64,000 nucleotides of DNA from Anticarsia gemmatalis (lineage: Eukaryota > Arthropoda > Insecta > Lepidoptera > Erebidae), in contig NC_134767.1 in assembly GCF_050436995.1 (NCBI RefSeq), forward strand, positions 5,146,001 to 5,210,000, in the 5' to 3' direction. The notes below the pieces were generated by a model. The model saw nothing but the letters and a program-made list of their open reading frames with translations. It had not been told where the DNA came from and searched no databases. Below are positions 59,121 to 64,000 of the stretch, piece by piece. Both the position numbers and the translations under genes were made by a program. Position 1 is the first letter of the stretch, and each line of letters begins with the position of its first letter.

Positions 59121-61196
59121 TACCGGAGCGATAATCACAAGCTTTAGATACAATCGTATCTTTGGTGTTTCGTTGATACTTGATAGTAATTAATTCTTTT
59201 GACAGACGCTTTCCTCGACAAAAATCAACCACCGTAACTCGATGATGAACTCGCAAATTATTCATGAGTTCAGGCGGTGTTTACTAGTTCCCAAAAATTA
59301 CAATACGCGAGCACAGTGCTCGCAAAACAATTGTAAGGAAGCACTAGCATGGTAGGTGGTAATAGACTACTTATACAATTTTTTATTTTATACTACGGGT
59401 TTACCGACTTAGGCACAAAATAAACACTTAGATAAAATAAAATTAAGAAAACTTAAGTTTAAGTAATTAGTTTAAATATTAAGTATGCCTTGATCATTGT
59501 AATTAGATACTTAGTATATTTGTTCACTTCTGAGTATATTATTTTTCTTTAAAACTTGTAAAAAATTTGAAAATAGCTCCCTTTCCGTATTTTTGGCTCG
59601 TACGAAAGGTGTACCCATGAAACTTAGTTTAGAATATCCAAAGGCCTTTCGGGCCTATTTAAGTTAACATTACAACATAACGTGAACGAGGGTAGGGCAA
59701 TGATTAGATTCTGTTCGGATAAGAGCCGCCAATTAGGATTGTTAGCTGACCAAATTTAAATGCACCTTTAGTGGGTAAACTACGTCACAAATTAATATAA
59801 TGGCTGGACGTTTTAGTTGTACTAATAAAGGTTTTGTTTATTTGAGATTAGTAAGTTTTGATATTATCTTTTTAAATGTTGAAGTTCAAACTAAGTTTGA
59901 GCCTAAATATCATATGGATATACGACACACTCACAGGTGAAGGCACAGACCAAAGAACACCACTACCTGCGTATCTATCAAACTGCTTTGGTTTCGTTCA
60001 CACGCAAGTATGGATTAACAAAATTTGGTCACAGCCAAGATTTATAACAGATAAATTATTTGCTTGTATTTGTAGAACAGTGTTATTGAAACGTGACTAA
60101 AATTTGGGTGTAATACAGTTCTGTTATAGAATTTCAAAGAGCTTGAGTGAAATCTTGCATAATATTTGGATAGACCAGATAATACTCTCAATTTTACTAA
60201 GTGTTGTGGCACACCTGCGGAACCTACGACATCGAACGTGCGTTAGCTGAAAGTTCAGCACTACGCAAAAAGCAACGTCATTTCGGTAGATGTGTCAATG
60301 ATGACTTAAAATAATATAGGTGCCGCCAAACAACTTAAACAATTTCGCTACATCTTAGTGAACGATTTTTAGGTAAGTTTAGGTATAATAGTTTTGCGCA
60401 AAGGCGAGGGCGTTTCAGCTTCGACCACCCGACTGGTATAACAGCCAACCAAGTGTCCACTACACTGGGTCTACATTCTGTTTACTTTCTAATACAGAAA
60501 ATTATGTTCAAGTTGTTTGGCGACGTCTACACCTAACTCTGCTGGACTAAACAAGATTATGCTCTCCGTTCGTCGTCATATAAGTTTAAGCATTTTATCA
60601 TGATTAGTTTAAAGCCTGATCAAAACTTTGGACTAAAAAAGTATGTATAGTACCAATTGTTTTAGCATAAATACTGCAGGCCGCTGAAAATAGACACCTT
60701 AAGACATCTTTTATCTATCCTTTTTACGATCATACATTAAGTGAAAACAGGCAAAAGAAATTATACGATAATCTGGATAATTTTATGATATAAATATTTT
60801 TTAGCACCTTCGAAAGGTACGATATTTCTCTTTTTACTTTGGGCATAGTATAACAACAATTTAACACATAGCAATAGCAACAAATCGTCTTCAAAAGTCA
60901 ATGAACTCTTACACAATTTGTCTCAAACAAAAAGGCTTTAAAGGTGAAACAGCTCGAGCACGTGTTAATTCGTAATGAGCGCTAACGTGTTCGTAGTGAC
61001 GTCACAGACGCACGACAAGCCGACGTCAAGTGTTTAATATTTATTACGTTCTAGAACTTCACCTGTTAAGGGACAACACTAAAGTTGATGTAATGTACTT
61101 AGCTTAGACTTTTAGTTGTTGCTATGTTTACAAGTTGTAGATGTTTATGTTTAATGAATTGTGTAGCATTTATTTGTTGAATAAATTCGTTTTTGT
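59121..61196. other. Intergenic, no gene recognised
   Basis: An open frame at 59876-60100 contains a repeat scrap (about 59925-59975) and has no domain. Nothing else is supported. Confidence 0.4.
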
Positions 61197-61240
61197 CGTA
61201 CCAAGTGGTGTTCTCTGGACTCTGCCTAACCCTATATAAA
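61197..61240 (-). repeat. Fragment of the common repeat at 47525
   Basis: On the minus strand: GGGTTAGGCAGAGTCCAGAG, AACACCACTTGGTACGAC. Confidence 0.55.
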
Positions 61241-61711
61241 CAACGTTGTTTAAAGTATGTGTTGTAAGGTAGGGCGTATCGGATAGTAAATCAAACAACG
61301 AATGCTGAGTAAAAACTGAACTATATTGTAATAAAACATCTGAATATATAGGGAGATGTGCAATATAAAGGTACATACACACCACACCTCCCACCAAGAG
61401 AAAAAAAAAAATAACATGAATACATTTTTTTTTTTTTTTTTACATAAGAGCAGTATCATGAAAATAAATCCTTATTTCTAATTAATATGCTTAAGGAATA
61501 AAGCTAAACATGTTTTAGATAATATAACTTGAATAAAGACATTTATTATAACTTAAGTATATAATACCTTTAAGTAGGTGTACTTATTTGGTTAATTAAC
61601 ACATAACTTTATAAAGCAATATTATAAATAATAGGTTATACAAGTTTTGCTTACAATTGATAATAAAAAAAAATCGATATACAAGTGTGGTTTGATATAA
61701 AAATAATTTAG
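61241..61711 (-). other. 3' non-coding end of the gypsy element, with possible LTR start
   Basis: AT-rich sequence after the pol stop. A purine-rich GGTGGGAGGTG near 61388 followed by TGTGGTGTG on the minus strand could be the polypurine tract and the LTR start. Without the second LTR this cannot be proved. Confidence 0.3.
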
Positions 61712-64000
61712 TTATGCTGTAAACAATTTTGTTCGATTTTTATGAATTATATCCAATTTACCATTTTTAATAATTTGTACATTTGGTGACATATCCTGAA
61801 CAACTAAATAGGGACCTAAATATATGCTGTCTAGTTTATTATTATTACCTTCATTTCTTATCAAAACTAAATCATTTGGTTTGTATACTATAGGGTTAAT
61901 ACATTTGTCATAAACATGTTTTCTTACAAATTTGCTTTTGAGTAGATTTTCCCTGGCTTCCTTTTGAGATAATTGTAAGCGATATTTTAATTCGCAAGGA
62001 TAACTGTCATGATTATAAAGTGGTTCTACTATGTTATTATTCAAATTACTGGGAAGTGAACATATTTTACCAAAGACCAATTCATAGGGTGTAAATTTAG
62101 TTACAGTGTGTACCGACGTATTATAGGAGAAACACCAATACGGAACCCATTGGCTCCACGATTCTGGGTGGTTGTCCGTCTGTATACGTAAATACGAGCT
62201 CAAGTGTTTGTGAGAATTTTCCAGTGCACCAATGCTTTGGTGGTGGTAAGCTGTGGAATTTAAGTGTTTTATATTTAAGAGCTTACAAACCTGTTGAAAA
62301 ACTGAAGACATAAACTCAGATCCTCTGTCCGTTGCTATTTCTTTGGGTAACCCGTAGCGAAGAATAAAACAGTGAACTAAAGCTTGAGCTACCTCTTCGG
62401 CTTTCTTTGAAATTAAAGGATGTGCTACAACATATTTAGTTAATTCACATTGTAGGGTAAAAATATATGAAAAATTATAACAATCCCTATCCAGCGGTCC
62501 TACCAAATCTAAATAAATTTTCTCGAAAGCACTTGTGGCCGTCGAGGTTACTACCATTGGTTCCTTAACATGTACAGCATGTTTTTGTTTCTGACATTTT
62601 TCGCATTTTTTAACGAATTCTCTGACATCTTTATCCAATCCCGGCCAGTAATAATATTTCTTAATATTATTGAGCATCCTTCTCATACCCGCGTGGCCAC
62701 TAGTGGGTAAGAGATGGAAGTCATTTAATATTACTTTCCTATCATCCTTATCATCGATTCTTTTGACGTCATTTATAATAAATAATCTAAGTGCGCACTT
62801 ATTTCCTAACGATTTTACGGTATTTAATAATTTTTGTACAAATATATTATTATTTTTAGTTTTAATAACGCATACTTCATTGATATTTATCTCTTTACAA
62901 AAATAATCCAGCTCCCTCACAAATGCGGCTCGCGTCAATTGCGATTGGAAGTCAGGATTAATAAAAATTGTCGACATACTTTCTACATAACAAAACGCGT
63001 TTCTTTCACGACTTATATTCTTTTGACTTCGTAATTTATTTAATTCTTCCTTATCTATAAGTCTAAGCTCTACAGCCATTCTTGGTTTAATATGACTTCC
63101 GATAACATTTGGCTGATCAGACCAACTGCAATTAGAAACCATATCAAACGCAGAATCCTGTAACTTTCTTGCCTGTGCCCGAGTGGTCACATTTATATGA
63201 GACTCAGTCATATTTTTTAAATCTTCTGACGTAAAAGAAATCCGAGACAAAGCATCTGCAGCTGCGTTGTCCGAACCCTTTACATATTCTACAATAAAAT
63301 CGTATTCCTCTAATAAAAGCCTAAACTTCATTAGCCTACTTGATGGATCACGCATGTTAAACAAATAAATTAATGGACGATGGTCTGTAAGAATTTTGAA
63401 TTTGCGACCATAAAGATATGGGCGAAAATATTTTACAGCCCAAACAATAGCCAATAATTCCTTTTCAATGGTTGGATACCGTTTTTCAGCAACATTGAGA
63501 CTTCTGCTAGCAAATGCGATAGGTTTATTATTTTTATTACTTAAGATTGCGCCAATTGCGTATCCTGATGCGTCCGTTTGTAATATAAATTGATTGCTTT
63601 CTGAGAAATCTGGATATTCTAATACAGGGGCAGAAACTAAACAATGTTTTAACTCCTCGAATGAATTTTGACAGTCTTGATTCCACACAAAAGGTACATT
63701 TTTCTTAGATAAATTGTTCAGGGGATAAGCTATTTGCGCAAAGTTGGGAATAAACTTTCTGTAATAATTAACAAAGGCTATGAATCGTTTGACCTCGTCA
63801 ATAGACTTTGGACAAGGATAATTTTTTACTATTTCTATTTTACTTGGATCCGGCAAAACGCCACCACTTGATACTATATGTCCTAAATAAAGCATTTCCT
63901 TTTTGAAAAAATCACATTTTTCTGGGTTGAGTTTTAAATTAACTTTCTTTAATCTTTCAAAAACATCTTGTAAGTTTCTAGATTTTTCTACTAAATTTCT
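61712..64000 (-). CDS. Ty3/gypsy retrotransposon Pol, 3' part
   Basis: An unbroken minus-strand frame of at least 762 codons, still open at the window edge. Numbering from the internal Met at 63895, the order is: the end of reverse transcriptase (LNPEKCDFFKKEMLYLGHIV at the edge, FVNYYRKFIPNF), RNase H (TDASGYAIGA at D108, E145, D171), the integrase zinc finger (H394, H401, C431, C434), and the integrase core with D463 (YLDLVG), D523 (TDRGSEF) and E559 (GALENSHKH). RT-RNaseH-integrase in this order marks Ty3/gypsy. All catalytic residues I can see are kept and there is no stop, so the element may be young. No env-like frame follows the stop. Gag, most of RT and the 5' LTR lie outside the window. 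Confidence 0.93.
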   Translation of the reverse strand, partial: RNLVEKSRNLQDVFERLKKVNLKLNPEKCDFFKKEMLYLGHIVSSGGVLPDPSKIEIVKNYPCPKSIDEVKRFIAFVNYYRKFIPNFAQIAYPLNNLSKKNVPFVWNQDCQNSFEELKHCLVSAPVLEYPDFSESNQFILQTDASGYAIGAILSNKNNKPIAFASRSLNVAEKRYPTIEKELLAIVWAVKYFRPYLYGRKFKILTDHRPLIYLFNMRDPSSRLMKFRLLLEEYDFIVEYVKGSDNAAADALSRISFTSEDLKNMTESHINVTTRAQARKLQDSAFDMVSNCSWSDQPNVIGSHIKPRMAVELRLIDKEELNKLRSQKNISRERNAFCYVESMSTIFINPDFQSQLTRAAFVRELDYFCKEININEVCVIKTKNNNIFVQKLLNTVKSLGNKCALRLFIINDVKRIDDKDDRKVILNDFHLLPTSGHAGMRRMLNNIKKYYYWPGLDKDVREFVKKCEKCQKQKHAVHVKEPMVVTSTATSAFEKIYLDLVGPLDRDCYNFSYIFTLQCELTKYVVAHPLISKKAEEVAQALVHCFILRYGLPKEIATDRGSEFMSSVFQQVCKLLNIKHLNSTAYHHQSIGALENSHKHLSSYLRIQTDNHPESWSQWVPYWCFSYNTSVHTVTKFTPYELVFGKICSLPSNLNNNIVEPLYNHDSYPCELKYRLQLSQKEARENLLKSKFVRKHVYDKCINPIVYKPNDLVLIRNEGNNNKLDSIYLGPYLVVQDMSPNVQIIKNGKLDIIHKNRTKLFTA

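Noticed and set aside
1..64000. CRISPR array, bacterial operon or plasmid features
   Set aside because: No regularly spaced repeats, and the spliced insect genes and SINEs show that this is eukaryotic DNA.

Overview
The window looks like lepidopteran (moth or butterfly) nuclear DNA. It is AT-rich and intron-rich, and it is packed with decayed tRNA- and 5S-derived SINEs, Helitron-like copies, MITEs and LINE tails of the kind scattered through moth and butterfly genomes. The recognisable host genes belong to families expanded in insects: MBF2, the seven-transmembrane odorant receptors, and c-type lysozyme-like proteins. The species cannot be told from the sequence alone.

Layout. About 1-3.2 kb is repeats without a gene. 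At 3.2-4.5 kb two single-exon MBF2-family secreted-protein genes stand head to head with about 365 bp between them. At 5.4-8.0 kb there is a stack of transposons: an inverted-repeat element carrying a SINE with a 12-bp target duplication, and a degenerate Tc1-type transposon beside it. From 8 to 15 kb there is no gene, only a 5S-rRNA-derived SINE and a 671-bp inverted-repeat element inside an older repeat. At 15.1-19.4 kb lies a complete seven-exon odorant receptor gene (412 codons). An intact tRNA-Asn(GUU) sits at 21.7 kb.

From 22 to 42 kb I recognise no gene with confidence. The stretch holds many copies of one roughly 165-bp MITE, three Helitron-like copies, a deletion-derived mariner, LINE ends and several unusually good hairpins, including a 368-bp palindrome nested inside a MITE copy (40.5-40.9 kb). 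From 42.6 to 52.5 kb lies a five-exon c-type lysozyme-like gene. It has two candidate first exons, each coding its own signal peptide and N-terminus, both exactly 136 nt and in the same splice phase. The protein keeps all eight framework cysteines and the catalytic Glu but has Phe where the catalytic Asp should be, and carries a Ser/Arg-rich C-terminal extension with three extra cysteines. From 52.5 to 61.7 kb there are repeats only. At 61.7-64.0 kb, on the minus strand and running off the end, is the pol 3' half of a Ty3/gypsy retrotransposon.

The host genes do not form a pathway. They are secreted or membrane proteins of environment-facing families (chemosensation, immunity-like lysozyme, MBF2). 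The most interesting items are the duplicated first exon and tailed lysozyme-like protein, the divergent MBF2 pair, and the hairpin-rich 38.7-41 kb interval.
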